64,000 bases of DNA, taken from the NCBI RefSeq assembly GCF_043641665.1, contig NC_092200.1:11522694-11586693 (forward strand). Reading direction: 5' to 3'. The position numbers and the translations under genes were made by a program. The DNA comes from Enoplosus armatus. Lineage: Eukaryota > Chordata > Actinopteri > Centrarchiformes > Enoplosidae. Under the pieces are notes generated by a model that saw nothing but the letters and a program-made list of their open reading frames with translations, was not told the DNA's origin and did not search any database. Shown here piece after piece: positions 26,441 through 38,340 of the stretch. Position 1 is the stretch's first letter, and each line of letters opens with the position of its first letter.

Positions 26441-26854
26441 CAGTGATGGAAAAAGTAATCAGATCCTTTAACGAAGTAAAAGTATAAAATAACATACCAT
26501 AAAAACACTCCAATACAGTTAAAAGTTCTGCCTTCAATATTTTACAGAAACAGAAGTACTATTAGAAACATATTCTTTATGTATCAAGTCTTGGCCCCTT
26601 TCAGAAAGTCATATTACTATATGTATTATTTACTGCTGCATTAACGTGCAAGCAGCATTTTAATCTTGTAGTTGATCAACATGGAACTGTGTAGTTTAAT
26701 CTAAACATTTTATCATATTTCATTCGCCAATAATATGTATCTAGCAACTGTAGCAGTGGAAGTGGAAGAAATACAGAGAGAAGTAAAAATCAGAAAATCA
26801 GAAAATGAAAATACAGAAATATTTCAAACTCGCAAGTACAGTACTTGGATAAAT
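26441..26854. repeat. Decayed teleost repeat with AAGTAAAAGTA motifs
   Basis: It begins CAGTGATGGAAAAAGTAATC AGATCCTTTAACG-like and continues through AAGTAAAAGTATAAAATAAC, TGCATTAACGTGCAAGCAGC and TAGTTTAATCTAAACATTTT. It ends near GCAAGTACAGTACTTGGATA. From recall, this is the order of a very common fish repeat whose two ends are inverted copies (start: GTGGAAAGTAACTAAGTAC-like; end: its reverse complement). This copy is old and its ends have diverged. The minus-strand frame at 26355-26537 overlaps it and is not a gene. Confidence 0.65.
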
Positions 26855-26960
26855 AGAACAATTAATCAATTAACAGGAAATGAATTGGCAACACATTTGA
26901 TTAATTAGGATCAGTTTTTAAGCAAAAATGCCCCAAATTCAGTTCCTACTTCTCAAATGT
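26855..26960. repeat. Fragment of a teleost repeat, family C
   Basis: It holds ATTAATCAATTAACAGGAAA TGAATTGGCAACA-type sequence, then TTTTAAGCAAAAATGCC and CTTCTCAAATGTGA. The last two blocks recur at 33955-34140 (CTCAAGCAGAAATGCCAAAC, CTCTCAAATGTGAGAAT), and the family is also seen at 61598-61950. It directly abuts the repeat ending at 26854, as if one inserted into or beside the other. Confidence 0.6.
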
Positions 26961-28030
26961 GACAGACAAGCCAAGAACCAATAGATTGTGATGTTATGAA
27001 TGATTTTTTCCCAGTTGAACAGCAGTGTATGTCTGTTCCACCTCTGATGTTATAACCTTATTTAATTTCACTGCATTCCAAGGGATCAGTGGACGTACAA
27101 CTTCAAGTGCATGAAATTTATTTGAAGATTTGAAGTAATAACAAGTGCTGCTCACTACTAAATACTGCTACTCCATTTCATCTTAAGAACAAGGACATGT
27201 CCTCTGCCAGTCTCAGGCTCTGGTGGCCTTCCCTGTTGTTGAACTGTTGTCTTGTGAATTGTTTTGCATCAATCACTTTTTTTACTGTATCTGATTAAAG
27301 GACAAATGCTTGTATGTTTGTCTTTTGTGTAGAAAAAAGGCAAAATAGCCTTTCATACCTCTCAGTGTTGTTGCAACTGGCCAGGTTACGGAAAGAGACA
27401 GAAAACCCATTTGCCTTTCATATGTCATATAAAATGTTTCACATTTCACAGTATAGGAGTATGAAGGCTTGTTTACAGCAGATGGTCGCTGAGTGTTTCA
27501 GTAGATAGCTGTCTCCCTGTGGGCTTTTCTCTTCCATGCATGGCTGACATTTGTTTTTCTTCCTTGAATGAAGTCAGCCCTGCAGAGTTGTAAATTACCC
27601 TGTTGAAGGATTCATGGCATAGTTTGTAAGCCTCAGCTGGCACTTTCAATGCTCCATTTTAATTTACCCCCATGCTGAATAATAAGAAATGTTGAAACAC
27701 TTAACTGATATTACCTTCTGTCTCATAAATACTGAACTGTAATAAATATGTAAATAAATTGATGCACGCAGCTATAAGCCTAGTTAGGGGCAGTCTACAC
27801 TGTTTTTTAGTTCACCTAAAGTTGTAATGTGGGCAACTGCAGCTGGTTTATGATGTCTCTACACTTTTCATGCTTTTATCACTCTGTGAGGGACTTTTTA
27901 TTATTATGTTGTATATCATAATTATTGTTTGTTTTAAACTGCAATGGAAGTAAAAATTAAACACGAACTTTGAAAGAGCTATATCCTTCTTTGAGAACAT
28001 GACCCCATGAACAAGAAAATACAGGTTTAA

Positions 28031-28185
28031 AGGCATTGTAATATATCATTGTATGCTGATGACACTCCGCTGTACTGCACTATCAAAAGTAGTTTGACTA
28101 ATGTAAATGATTGAGAGACTGGATATGGTACTTTTTAAAAAAAAAAAGTAAATGAAGATAAAACTGATCTTTATTAGTAGCTCAA
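28031..28185 (+). pseudogene. LINE reverse-transcriptase scrap with a YADD box
   Basis: TATGCTGATGACACTCCGCT (28052-28071) translates as Tyr-Ala-Asp-Asp-Thr-Pro-Leu-Tyr, the catalytic box of LINE reverse transcriptases, where the usual form is Tyr-Ala-Asp-Asp-Thr-Gln-Leu-Tyr. About 90 bases later, AGTAAATGAAGATAAAACTG gives Val-Asn-Glu-Asp-Lys-Thr, matching the Leu-Asn-x-Asp-Lys-Thr block that follows the box in L2/CR1-type elements. The two lie at about the right spacing but are separated by stop codons and an A-run (28135-28147). An upstream base loss also breaks the frame. It is a dead fragment without ends. Confidence 0.7.
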
Positions 28186-28299
28186 CTGTAAAACCATTCA
28201 AAATACATGACGGCCCTGCACACCCGTGGTGCACCTATCAGTGTTTTGCCTTATGTTGCCAGATTAGACCTCTTCTCAGGACTGTGGAGGTGTGTACAG

Positions 28300-28480
28300 A
28301 ATGTGCTTGATTGACATCTCCCTGACCACCAGTGGTGCTATGGAGAGATGTTTTTAAGAGCGGGGTTCCCGTTTTATTAGTATCCCATGCATGCTGACAG
28401 TCGGTGGCAGTAATGTAGCAATGTGCAAAAACAAAGGCATGGAAGAAGAAGACTGCTAGCAGGCAAACATGTAAGTAAAC
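28300..28480. repeat. Partial copy of the 0.8-kb repeat, family D
   Basis: The blocks GGTGGCAGTAATGTAGCAAT, AAAGGCATGGAAGAAGAAGA and CTGCTAGCAGGCAAACATG match, in order, GGTGGCGGTAACGCATC, AAAGGCAGTGAAGAAGAGGT and CTGCTAGCAAGTAAACATGG within the longer element at 37551-38340. Only the internal part is recognisable here. Confidence 0.65.
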
Positions 28481-30887
28481 AATGTAGATCTGTGGGTTTC
28501 AAATTTTTTTTTTTAATTGTTTTTAACTTTGTTTAAAAAGAAAAGTTCAGAATTACATCTAAAATTATGATAATTATCTGTCAGACAAATGACATAGTGA
28601 AGCCTGTTAGTACATTTCTGAATTGTTGTGTCCATATTCACACTTGAGGCATCTAATTTGTGCTCTGGGTGTCCCAAGAGCTCGGCTTGAAATGACAGGA
28701 AGCTGTACCTGTGCTTCTTTACCTTTAGTTCATTAGCTTTTGCAGACTGTGGCTGTTTATGTTTTCTGTGGATCAGTTCTCTAATGTTGTATTCTTCTGT
28801 TTGTTTTGGTGTTTTCTGCTTGTTAGAAATGGCTTTAACTGTGGAGCACCATATAACTATGAAAATAAATCTTTAGTAACTTCCGCATGCACCCCTGTTG
28901 CTCTGCTGCTAAAGAGTGTGAGTGTGATTCTGCCAATTAGAGAGGGTGAGCAGCTCAACCTCTGGCCTCCACCATCTCAGTGGCCATCCAGCTGGAGAGG
29001 CTCATTATGGAGTGGCAGGAAGCTCAGGGGAGTGCAGATGTGGGCCTACTTAACAAACAGCACAAGCACTCCAGAGGGAGTCGGACTGGGAAATGATTAT
29101 AGATAGAAATAGCTATCCACCACTGCCTCTGTGTGAGTGCTGAGAAGATGGCTGGAGCTCCAGCTATTGGTGACTCTTACGGGTAATTTGCTCTCATTGT
29201 TAGGAAGGATCCACTTTACACGTGTGTCTGGCAAGTCCTTGTATGGATGAGGCCAATTACTGTACCTGTAACGCTTACTCCAAAACTCATTTCAATTGCA
29301 GCTGTGACGAATCTATCCCTCCTATTGAAAGGCTCCACACTGCTTCGGCTTCTCTGTGAGTGTTGAATAAGGGGAAAAAAAGATTTGGAAACTGAACAAT
29401 GTTCCGCGGATAAGTCTCAATTATTTGTGAAGTTGTGGACTGATGCTCTCCATAGTCATTCTCTCTCCATCGTATCTTTCTCAATTCCTGGCCCTTCATC
29501 AGAGGGTGAAATTTTGCATCAGCAGTTTTAATTAGTCAGTAAAATAGTGACTGTTTTTGTAATGAAGTTGTGTTCAGACAAGTGAGGCTGAGCAGTAACA
29601 ACAGACATCTTTTTATCTTCTTATTAATGTTTGACCTTCTGCCTTCCCATCTGTAGCTGTTTTGTTGTAGGACTGACTTATAGTATTTGAATCTGCACCC
29701 TTTATTTATTTAGTCAGATTTGACCAATGGGTCTAATATGTCTAATGCATCCAAAGGCTTCTGCTTCTTTCTTTCTTTTTTTATGCCGGATGTTGTTTCT
29801 TTCAGCTCTGGTGAATGCGACAGGCAGGCAGGTACAGGGAGCAGGAGTCACACCGGGAGGCGAGGATCTTTTTGAAAGAAGGTGGCAGAGGATGTCACTC
29901 GGTCAGGGAACTGACCTCTATTTCCTCCTGTATATATCCTCCCGGCTCTCAGTCTAGAGATGACACAAATACAGACACACACTTAGCTGTCCACATAGCA
30001 AGAGGACAACTTGAAAAAAAGTATGATTTTTGAGCCAAGATAAAAGCCAGTCAGGTTCTGTTCGGCCCAAATAGCTTGGTATTCATGACGATCGATAAAT
30101 TGATGTAATTAGATTTCGGAGCACAAGCAGTCAGAGGATATTGCCCTTCTTTGCAGGACGGTCCCTTTGGGCTGCAGTGCCATCTCCTCTATTAAAGCAG
30201 CGCTAAATGGGGACAGATCAACCTTCTGACATCGACTTTCATGCCTGAGGTCATGTCCTTTCACAGCGTCGGCTCAGATTTCAGTGTATGCCCACAGTTG
30301 TTAAACTTTCCTTGTAGAATATTGAATAGTCTACTGTATGTGTTAGCTTGTGTTTTGGTTTGATGATTTCTTTAATGAAGCAGGTTTCCCAGACTCGTGA
30401 ACTATTGACCTGAACTTCTCTTTGTAAAGAGAAAATCCTGAACTAGTCCAGCGTAGCTTTGTGGGTGGTTGAATAGCTCCATTGTGTTAATCAGATGTAT
30501 TATTCCTTTCTTCTCCATGTCTGAGGTGTTTATTCTGTGCCATAATCCAGTGTTGGGTCCTATGTTAACATGTGACGTTCTTTCACATGAAACAGCCCAA
30601 AGCAAACACACAGAAGACTCTAAGACCACAGCTTTATGTGGCTAAGTACCCCACCTCCCTCCATCTTTAGCATGAATGTATTTTTATGTAGCAGCCAGAG
30701 AAGCGGGTCTGGATAGAGTTAATTTCAGTCAGCCTGTTGTTGTGGCAGTTGTGTTCTCTTGGCTGCGGTTCTCTTTTGGTGGGGATTAGCTGTGTTATTG
30801 GTGTGGGTTATTTGTCTGAGTCATGTTGATGTGGATTGTTTTTGATGTGGAAGTGCTGTGTGTGTACGTGCTGATCTCATCAGCACT

Positions 30888-30890
<3 letters not shown>

Positions 30891-30926
<36 letters not shown>
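30891..30926. repeat. GT microsatellite
   Basis: Eighteen TG units, followed by an interrupted GAGAGTGTGAG tail, lie within the long myrip intron. Confidence 0.9.
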
Positions 30927-30928
<2 letters not shown>

Positions 30929-31385
30929 AGTGTGAGTGTGTGTGTTAGTGAGCAGGAAGGACAAATCCTTCTGACCTTTTTTCTGTAGCTACATTGGCAG
31001 GTGTATTACAAGTATAATTTTCACATTTTATGGTCTGCCAGGGTAACATTTTGATTGATACAGAACCCATTTGTGCTCACTGTGATGGATTTGAACTGTT
31101 AGCAACTGCTAGGCTTAACTTCCTTTATGTGAAGACCCTCCTTTCTTCTTACATCTTATTTATTGTCTTTGTCAGTACATCACTATAGTATTTTTATTTC
31201 ATTTTATTTTTTTCATCAGGGCTGATCATTATTGTTTGTAATGATATGTAATGGTAGTGTTTGTTTTGACTTTTGTGCTGTAGATGTTTGAAAATGTCAT
31301 TCTTCTGGTGGACAGGAAGGTGTGCAGATTTATAAAGGTCAAAGTGTAAATAACCTGCAACAGGAAATGTTTATTTCAAGTAGTC

Positions 31386-31465
31386 ATCATGTTTTCAATA
31401 CAATGACAAATGACAAAACAAGGGGGTGCTTATTTTTTCATTTGTCATTGTATTGAAAACATGAT
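31386..31465. repeat. Perfect 28-bp inverted repeat (hairpin)
   Basis: The left arm at 31386-31413 (starting ATCATGTTTTCAATACAATG) is the exact reverse complement of the right arm at 31438-31465 (ending ATTGAAAACATGAT). They are separated by a 24-base loop containing AAAACAAGGGGGTGC. Pairing stops abruptly at both outer ends (31385 C against 31466 A). No mismatch in 28 pairs means a recent origin or active maintenance. Its 80-nt size overlaps that of microRNA precursors, but perfect pairing without bulges is not typical of them. A template-switch mutation is the simplest explanation. Confidence 0.9.
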
Positions 31466-31750
31466 AACTCTTCTCTCTTCTCCCCTTGCTGTTTTGTGAA
31501 AGCACATGGAAGCAGAATGAGTTTTCTTGCTGACTTCTGATCAGCTTGGTTGTGCTTTAATTTGTGTTCATGTGTTCAGGGCTGTTGAGGTGATCTGTAC
31601 AGCTGCCTCAGACTCTGTGATTTCTAATTAGACTTAGTAGATGATATTTAATATAATTAAACTTAATTAGCCGACAGAAATAAAGCCCCCCTGACCACGG
31701 CAATTATGCAAGGACATGCTTACGCATACTGTGTTCAGTCTCTCTCGGAT

Positions 31751-31778
<28 letters not shown>
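31751..31778. repeat. CA microsatellite
   Basis: Fourteen AC units end in CGCATACGCA. Confidence 0.9.
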
Positions 31779-31781
<3 letters not shown>

Positions 31782-33954
31782 TACGCACTGAGGTCCATTT
31801 ATCAGAGGTGCAACAGCTCTTTGTATTAACATAATGCAGTCCTTACAGAAAGAGTCAAACATCTTATCTCTTAGAATTTGAATATTAAAATACATTTTTA
31901 AGATGATAAATATCTTTTATGTCATGATATATTTGCTCTTATTTTAAAAGAAAATACTTAAAATTACTGTATAAAAAGGACTCTAGGCCTCAGGAGTGTT
32001 GGGCTAATATGCCTGATTAAATATTTATTTCAGTAGTGTCTCATTGTTTGTGGCTGCTGTTGAAAATTTAATTTCCACTTTACAGCGAACGTAATAAAAT
32101 TCAAGAGACATATTAACATAAACTAGGCTGCATAATACATGTAATAGAGTATCTAACTCTCCTGTTTGTGGGGTGGTTGTTTACCGTCTTGAGCAACAGC
32201 CTGAACAACTGCACCGGGCTCGCCTCTCTCCATGTTCAGACCGCTTTGGTTGAGCGTTGAAAGAAAGAAAACGAGTTTGGTGCTTGAAATTCCTAAAGAA
32301 GAAAAGTGTGCATCTCTGAGAACATCAGTTTGTGTGTGTGTGCCTGTGCATTAGCAGTCTCACCTGAGCAAAGTGTCCTAAACCAGACAGCGGTTTACAG
32401 CGTCTGATGGAGGAAGAGTCTGATTTCCCCTGAGTGTGACAAATCGGCAGCCACGCAGCACCGCCGTCCTCCTGGAGCTGCTGAGCCCACTGGATCGGCT
32501 GATGAGATAGTGAAAAATAATCCACCGCGGCTACCGTCGCTTTCATAGTTCATATGCCGCTTTCCAGCTGACTGAGTAGATAGATTTCTCCTCAGTAACC
32601 TTGCCTGCATGAACGTGTGTGAGCGTCTGTATGTGGCGCGTTAGCCTCAGCTCACTGAGGGTCAAATGGAGGTGAACGGATCACCGCTCAGCCTTGTCTT
32701 CCTCCAGATAAACCTGAATACATTTCCACCTAGATAGACTCCTGAAGTTATCTGCAGAAAGACTAAGACAGACTCAGAGAAATCGCCTGAACTGTTGCTT
32801 TTATATTTGTCCAGGTCTGCAGTGATTACTTCTGCTGCTGGCCAAATGTCAAGTGCTGTTTCGAGTCAGAGGAAAATAGTTGGTTGCAACAGGACGGTGG
32901 TGTTATCTCACTCCCCGTCTCCTGAATCTATCTTCTACCTTCTCCCCTTGTGATTTTCTCATCTATTCTGTTTCTTCCTCTTCCTGCTTTTCCATTAGGT
33001 GGTCCTGTCCTTCCAAACCCTGTCTATTTCTCTCCTCCTGCCTCTGTAGATCCTCATTAGCAGCAGCCATGTTGTGTTGAGATGGAAGGCAGTGTTGGAT
33101 GAGCTCTGTCCAGAGTGGAGTGAGTGATGCTTAGCCAGACAGCAGGGACACTTTGCCTTTTTGTCTGAATAATCACCACGCTTTTCTCACCCCTGTCTGG
33201 CTCCTCATTATACCCAGGCCAAGAGACACAAGACTCATTTACCCCTCAACAAGCAAGTCATTCATCCCACGGGCCTTAGCTCCTGTGCGATATTGAAGTG
33301 ATTGAACTTCTTGCCAGCCGTGTTAATTACGAGGGTTTGTGCTGTTTGCAGGGGTGTTAGGCGGCAAGGCAAAGGTTCAACTGCGCGGACACAGTCGGTT
33401 ACCCACAGCTTCAGAGATGGGCCTGTCTTTGTGGGATTTCAGAATGAGAGAAAGTGAAGGATCCTCTGTGGGATTTACAAAGCGTCTGAGAGGTGAGGAG
33501 GGAGACAGACAGCACACTCTGTACAAGGTGCAATCCGACTCATTACAGAAAGTGAATCCCCTCTTCCTTTTGTGTAACCGCTGCACTGTGGTGTTCCTAA
33601 ACCCTCTCTGTATTCAGGTAATGTTCTGTTCCAGTTGTCTTGTTCTGAGCTGTGTTTTTTTTTTTTTCCATCACCCACTCCAAGCCTTTCAGTATGCTGT
33701 CTGACACTAAATGGTAATGCTGAGGAGGGGGAAATGGAAAGACTTAACATACAGCTGCATCATGTGCTTTTAGATTTTTGATCAGCAAAATGTGGAGCCT
33801 GTGGAGAAAGTTGTTTCATATGTTCCTCTCACCTTTTCATTCAATTTCTCTTCAGAGATTGAGTATATAATCTCAATGTATGCAATAACTGCATAGAGTA
33901 AAAAAATGTATGCAATGTATTTTGTGTATTACTCAAAGAACCAAGATTCGATCA

Positions 33955-34140
33955 ACATAAAAAAATAATCAATTGATCACTTTAGTCATTTCTCAAGCAG
34001 AAATGCCAAACAGTCACTGCTTCCCGCCTCTCAAATGTGAGAATTTGGGTTATATCATTGAAAAAAGTTTGTCGGACAAACAGACATTTTGCATTCATGA
34101 AATAATCGATAATGAAAATAATTGTCAGTTGCAGCCCTAC
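33955..34140. repeat. Teleost repeat, family C, second copy
   Basis: It starts near AAAAAATAATCAATTGATCA, carries CTCAAGCAGAAATGCC and CTCTCAAATGTGAGAAT, and ends ATAATCGATAATGAAAATAA with TTGTCAGTTGCAGCCCTAC. The last block is, from recall, the characteristic end of this fish repeat. It lies only 26 bases from the next element at 34166. Confidence 0.65.
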
Positions 34141-34165
34141 AGGATTTATTTGCATATGTATATGT

Positions 34166-34668
34166 TTAAAGGATCCATATTATGCTAATTTCAGCTCTGT
34201 TTTTTTATTCAGGGATTCCACTATAGTAGCTTTGCATGATTCACAATTCAAAAAAGTCCTTATTTATCTTCTACTGGCCCTTCATGCAGCCCCTCAGTTC
34301 ACCATCGCCGTTTCAGACAAACTGAACAACCTCCAAAAACTTGAAGAGTAGTCCTGAGCAGAGCGGTCCAATAACTTAGACAGACTGAGCGGGTGGATGA
34401 GCGTCCCTGTACTTCATGGGCCTGCTCTACCTGGAGCAGATGACCTGCTGGGGGCGTGGCTGAGTGCTGTGACTGTATAGTTGTGACATCACAACCTTAC
34501 GGAAGTCCTGACGGCACGTTTAAAGGCACAGTTTCTGAATACGGGCTGTGTGCATTTCTCCGTGGACTGAGCGTTTTGATACTTTTACAGTATTTATACA
34601 GCACCTAGACCTGCTTTATAATCAAACAAGACATGGAAATCTCATTTCCTACATTATGGGACCTTTAA
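34166..34668. mobile_element. Non-autonomous DNA transposon with TTAAAGG termini, family E
   Basis: The left end, TTAAAGGATCCATATTATG (34166-34184), and the right end, CATTATGGGACCTTTAA (34652-34668), are imperfect reverse complements. They form a terminal inverted repeat of about 17-19 bp, and the element is 503 bp. The interior includes GTGACATCACAACCTTACGG, a motif I recall from a widespread teleost repeat with these same ends. The open frames at 33973-34188 and 34112-34351 cross into it and are not genes. Confidence 0.8.
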
Positions 34669-35367
34669 TCTCTAGCTGCCACTTTGCAAAAGAAAGAATA
34701 AACAATTTGACCTTTTCAGCTAAATTAGCTTTACGTTTGAAATATTTGCTTGCAAGTGTGCTGCAGATTTTGAAAGATTAAGAGGCATTGTCCTTAGTCA
34801 CAGGGCTTACTAGCATGCCTCAGTTTGTGGACCAGTTAGCTGGAAAATGCTTTCATTCCTCGTGAAGGCTCCTGAACTAAGCAGCACATCAGCTGAGGCC
34901 TGTTGGCAGCACGTCACATCATCGATGACGGGCAGCGAGGAGAGTCTGCAAGACGTTAGTGCTAGTAGTACGTCATCCGGGCTGCACACATGCCGAGACA
35001 CATGGAAAACACGCACACACGAAATTAAATTAGTGCTGAGCGTTCCCTATAGTCCTGCGCTCCATCCATCCTATTAGATGGGGATCTCCCTCTGCTGCAG
35101 CATCTTTGACTCCAAACCTCAAGAGCTCTAATTTATGAGATGAACATAATCAGATAAACCTCCATACATGTATAGAAGAGGGAGACTCACTTGTACTGTA
35201 GGGTTGACTGTGGAGCTGATGGTGAGGTTAGCTGGTTAGCAAGGGTTGCTACAGCGCCAACAGATGGGAGTTGAGGGTGGGGCAGTGGAATGTTTTGCCT
35301 CATGTTAAAGACCTCTCTGGTTAATTTTGGACGGTCATTGATTCTCATTTTCTCCTCCGCTGGATCT

Positions 35368-35370
<3 letters not shown>

Positions 35371-35410
<40 letters not shown>

Positions 35411-35422
35411 GCGTGTGCGTGT
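35371..35422. repeat. GT/GC compound microsatellite
   Basis: About 17 GT units are followed by three GCGTGT-type variants. Confidence 0.9.
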
Positions 35423-35839
35423 TTTGGGGGTTGGATCTCCAACTCTCTTTGAGGAAATGAGCAGAACCCAATCAATACCTCCCTCGGGACTGTTCCTGTA
35501 TTCCATCAGTCAAAATAACACTGACACACACTTGGACTGTGTGTCAAATTTCTGCCTCTTTGTATGTTTGACCCTCACTGACCTTTTTCCACCTGTTTAC
35601 CTGTATCTTTCCTGCTTTTTCTCTCCCCCGCCATAATAAAACAGAAAAGTGTGAATATGTGTGTACAGTATCTGTCCCGTAACCCCACCCCTCTGTATTG
35701 GCATGTGGAGGTGATGGCCTTACGTAGCTGATATGCTCATACAGCTTTGGTGTGTATGGGCTCTCCCTTACAACCCAATACTAAGCAGCTACATAAAACA
35801 CTCTCAATTAAAGCAACGCTCTTTTCTCACACTCATAAG

Positions 35840-36120
35840 GATTATGGACTATACTTAAATCACCTCTTAAAACACTTTTATGACTTAGTCCTGCTTTCAT
35901 GTACAGTCACGGATTTGGATCCTGCCCACTTTTAATGCTTCTTTTTTTATGGTTTCTCTACTAAAAAACATTAATTTAATGCATCTTGTTATTCCTGTTT
36001 TATTATTCCTCTTCTTTTGCTTATTTTTAGCGCCTCATGTGTTTTACTATTCTGGTTTGATATGCCATCCTGTCAAGCACTTTATAAAAGCTGCGTTTAC
36101 GTAAGTGCATTAAATGATGA
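35840..36120 (+). repeat. Probable LINE 3' tail remnant
   Basis: The order of CACCTCTTAAAACACTTTTA, a T-rich ATGCTTCTTTTTTTATGGTT segment, and GTCAAGCACTTTATAAAAGC followed by a variant of GTGCTATATAAATAAA resembles the 3' untranslated tail of L2-like fish LINEs. There is no preserved coding part beside it. Family assignment is from recall and uncertain. Confidence 0.45.
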
Positions 36121-37550
36121 TGCTTAGCTTAATCATATACATACTTTTACTACACAATAATGCTTTTAAGTAAAGATTTTAGAGGAAATGTAATAGAAAC
36201 CATTTAATTGCGTCACTTCTGCCCACTGAAGAGCTGGCTTTCTCTCTTCTTTCCCATAATTCCTTGCACTCATCAAACTGTGGCTTCTCAAAGTGTGACG
36301 TTTGATATTTTGACAGGAAAAAACCTAATGAGTCTCTTGGTATTGTTGACTCTTCAAACGTGTGTGTGTGTGTTCATGTCTGTGGTAGTGTACAGTAACT
36401 CCAGGTTTCTTGGAGCCCAGCTGAAACAGTCCCCGTGAAAACTAAACAACTCTCCCTACACTTCTCATGACCTTCGACCACAATCAGATTAAATACAGAG
36501 AAGGACATACCAGATCATTGCTACCTCCAGTTTATCCAAATTAAAGATGTCTAAAGTAAATTGTTAGAACCTTCACTAACCACTGTCCTGCCCTCTAATC
36601 AAAGTAAAAGAACTCTTAAACTTCAAGAAATGTTATCTCAAATATACAGAAATCTGGATTTAAAGATTGTTTTGTTGCATAAACAATCATACTTGGAGCA
36701 TTAAAGGACATTAAGTAAACCAGAGATTCAACAACAACGTACATTAAACAACACACACTTTGAATTGAATTAGCCAGACATGCATGAAGACGTTTTCCAT
36801 GACTTGTAATCAAAACAACCCAATAATGACAGCATAAAGTTGTCCAAAGAATCTGCGTCGCCACCATTAATCTTTACTGTGGCCTGGGGTGAGAGGAGCA
36901 GGCGCCGAGCTTCATGGCATCATGTCATAGGACACCTGTGAGTCAATATCTGTCTTATTAATGAGTATTTAAAGCATGCATTAGATACATTCATTGACTT
37001 TCCTGTTCATTTACTGGAGGAATGTTTTTTTCTAGATTTCCCTCTGATTGAGAGGGGTGATCTAAACCTTATAAAATATTCATTCGTTCATCATTGTTAT
37101 AACTCTCTATTTGAATACCTGTAATCTTTCTGCACACGCTCACCCATTTCTGCTAAGTCAAACAAGACCCTCTCTATTGTTTCATCATTTAGGGGTTGCC
37201 ACTCTACCACCGGTGGCCTTTTTTTCATGTGTGTGTGTTTCCCAGGGGAACCATGGTTGGTTGAGTGACTGGTTTCTGGAGATTATGAGTCACAGCTGTT
37301 GCTGCGGTCGGCTCGCCCGCCCCTGTTTAATGACTGCAGGAGTCGTATGCTCTGATAAAACCGTTGCTTTAGTAGTAAACACTCTGCACATTTCTGAGCC
37401 CTTGAACCTTTAGCCCAGATTCCTGAAACAAAATGCCTGATCCGATCATTTTTTCTAGCACTTACAGAAAATACTAGAGGGGGAATCATCAGTCAGATTA
37501 ATTTCATTTGGAAAGAATAATCATGTAACTTCATACAGCATTTCATTTTT

Positions 37551-38340
37551 AAAGGGACACTCCACCAATTTTACATATCAAAATCAATTTACTAGTCATA
37601 GGGAGCACCGGCCCTGGTTGAAGCATTATCTTTTGGCAGTCTTGCAGCTGTTTTGTCATTGTTGATTTGAGATTTGTTAACTTTTTCATCAGTTTACTGA
37701 CTTGCCATGTTAACCATTATGTTAGCTATCTGAAGCTAATGTGTTGCTAATGCAGCATTCTTGGTAACTGTTAATGTAGCCTACTGTTGGGCTAACCTGG
37801 CTGTAGACTTCTTTATGTGTACTATTAGTTAGCTACTGTGTTATATTTCCTATGGAGACTTAGCTAGCAGGGCTATGGAGCAATGTTTTCATGAGTGGGT
37901 CTCCATTGTGTTTGTTTTCATGCATGCGCTCCAGGATGCACATGCACGGTTACGTGACAAACGTCCTCCTGGTTTCACACTGTTCTGCTGATCTACAGGT
38001 GGCGGTAACGCATCCTGAAATAAAGCAATGCGCTAGCAAAGGCAGTGAAGAAGAGGTCTGCTAGCAAGTAAACATGGATGTCAACAGTGCACACTTTGAA
38101 ATGATCCAAAAATTGGCTTAGCAAATGTTTTATGAGGAACGAAATGCATTTATTAAGTCTGTTAGACCTCAGAGATTCACACGATGCATTGTTTCCGCCT
38201 GGTAATTAATGTGACATTAAAAATCAAGATATCTCGACCACTGCAGAATTGATTTTAACCATTCTAGGTTTTTTATCTGTCTCTTGCAAGTACTTCAACT
38301 TTATAGATACTAAATCGCTGGGGTGCTATTTTAAGGAAAA
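37551..38340. mobile_element. MITE-like repeat of about 0.8 kb, family D
   Basis: The left end reads AAAGGGACACTCCACCAATT. The right end, TAAATCGCTGGGGTGCTATT, is a degenerate reverse complement of it. Internal blocks recur elsewhere: GGTGGCGGTAACGCATCCTG with CTGCTAGCAAGTAAACATGG at 28300-28480, and CAAGATATCTCGACCACTGC with GATTTTAACCATTCT at 45632-45730. It is non-coding. From recall, elements with CACTCCACC termini are common in teleosts. Confidence 0.7.

Noticed and set aside
28930..29090. Open frame reading Ile-Gln-Leu-Glu-Arg-Leu-Ile-Met-Glu-Trp-Gln-Glu-Ala, looking like a coding exon
   Set aside because: Only 48 codons between two stops, no match to any MYRIP segment I can recall, and no clear donor at the end.
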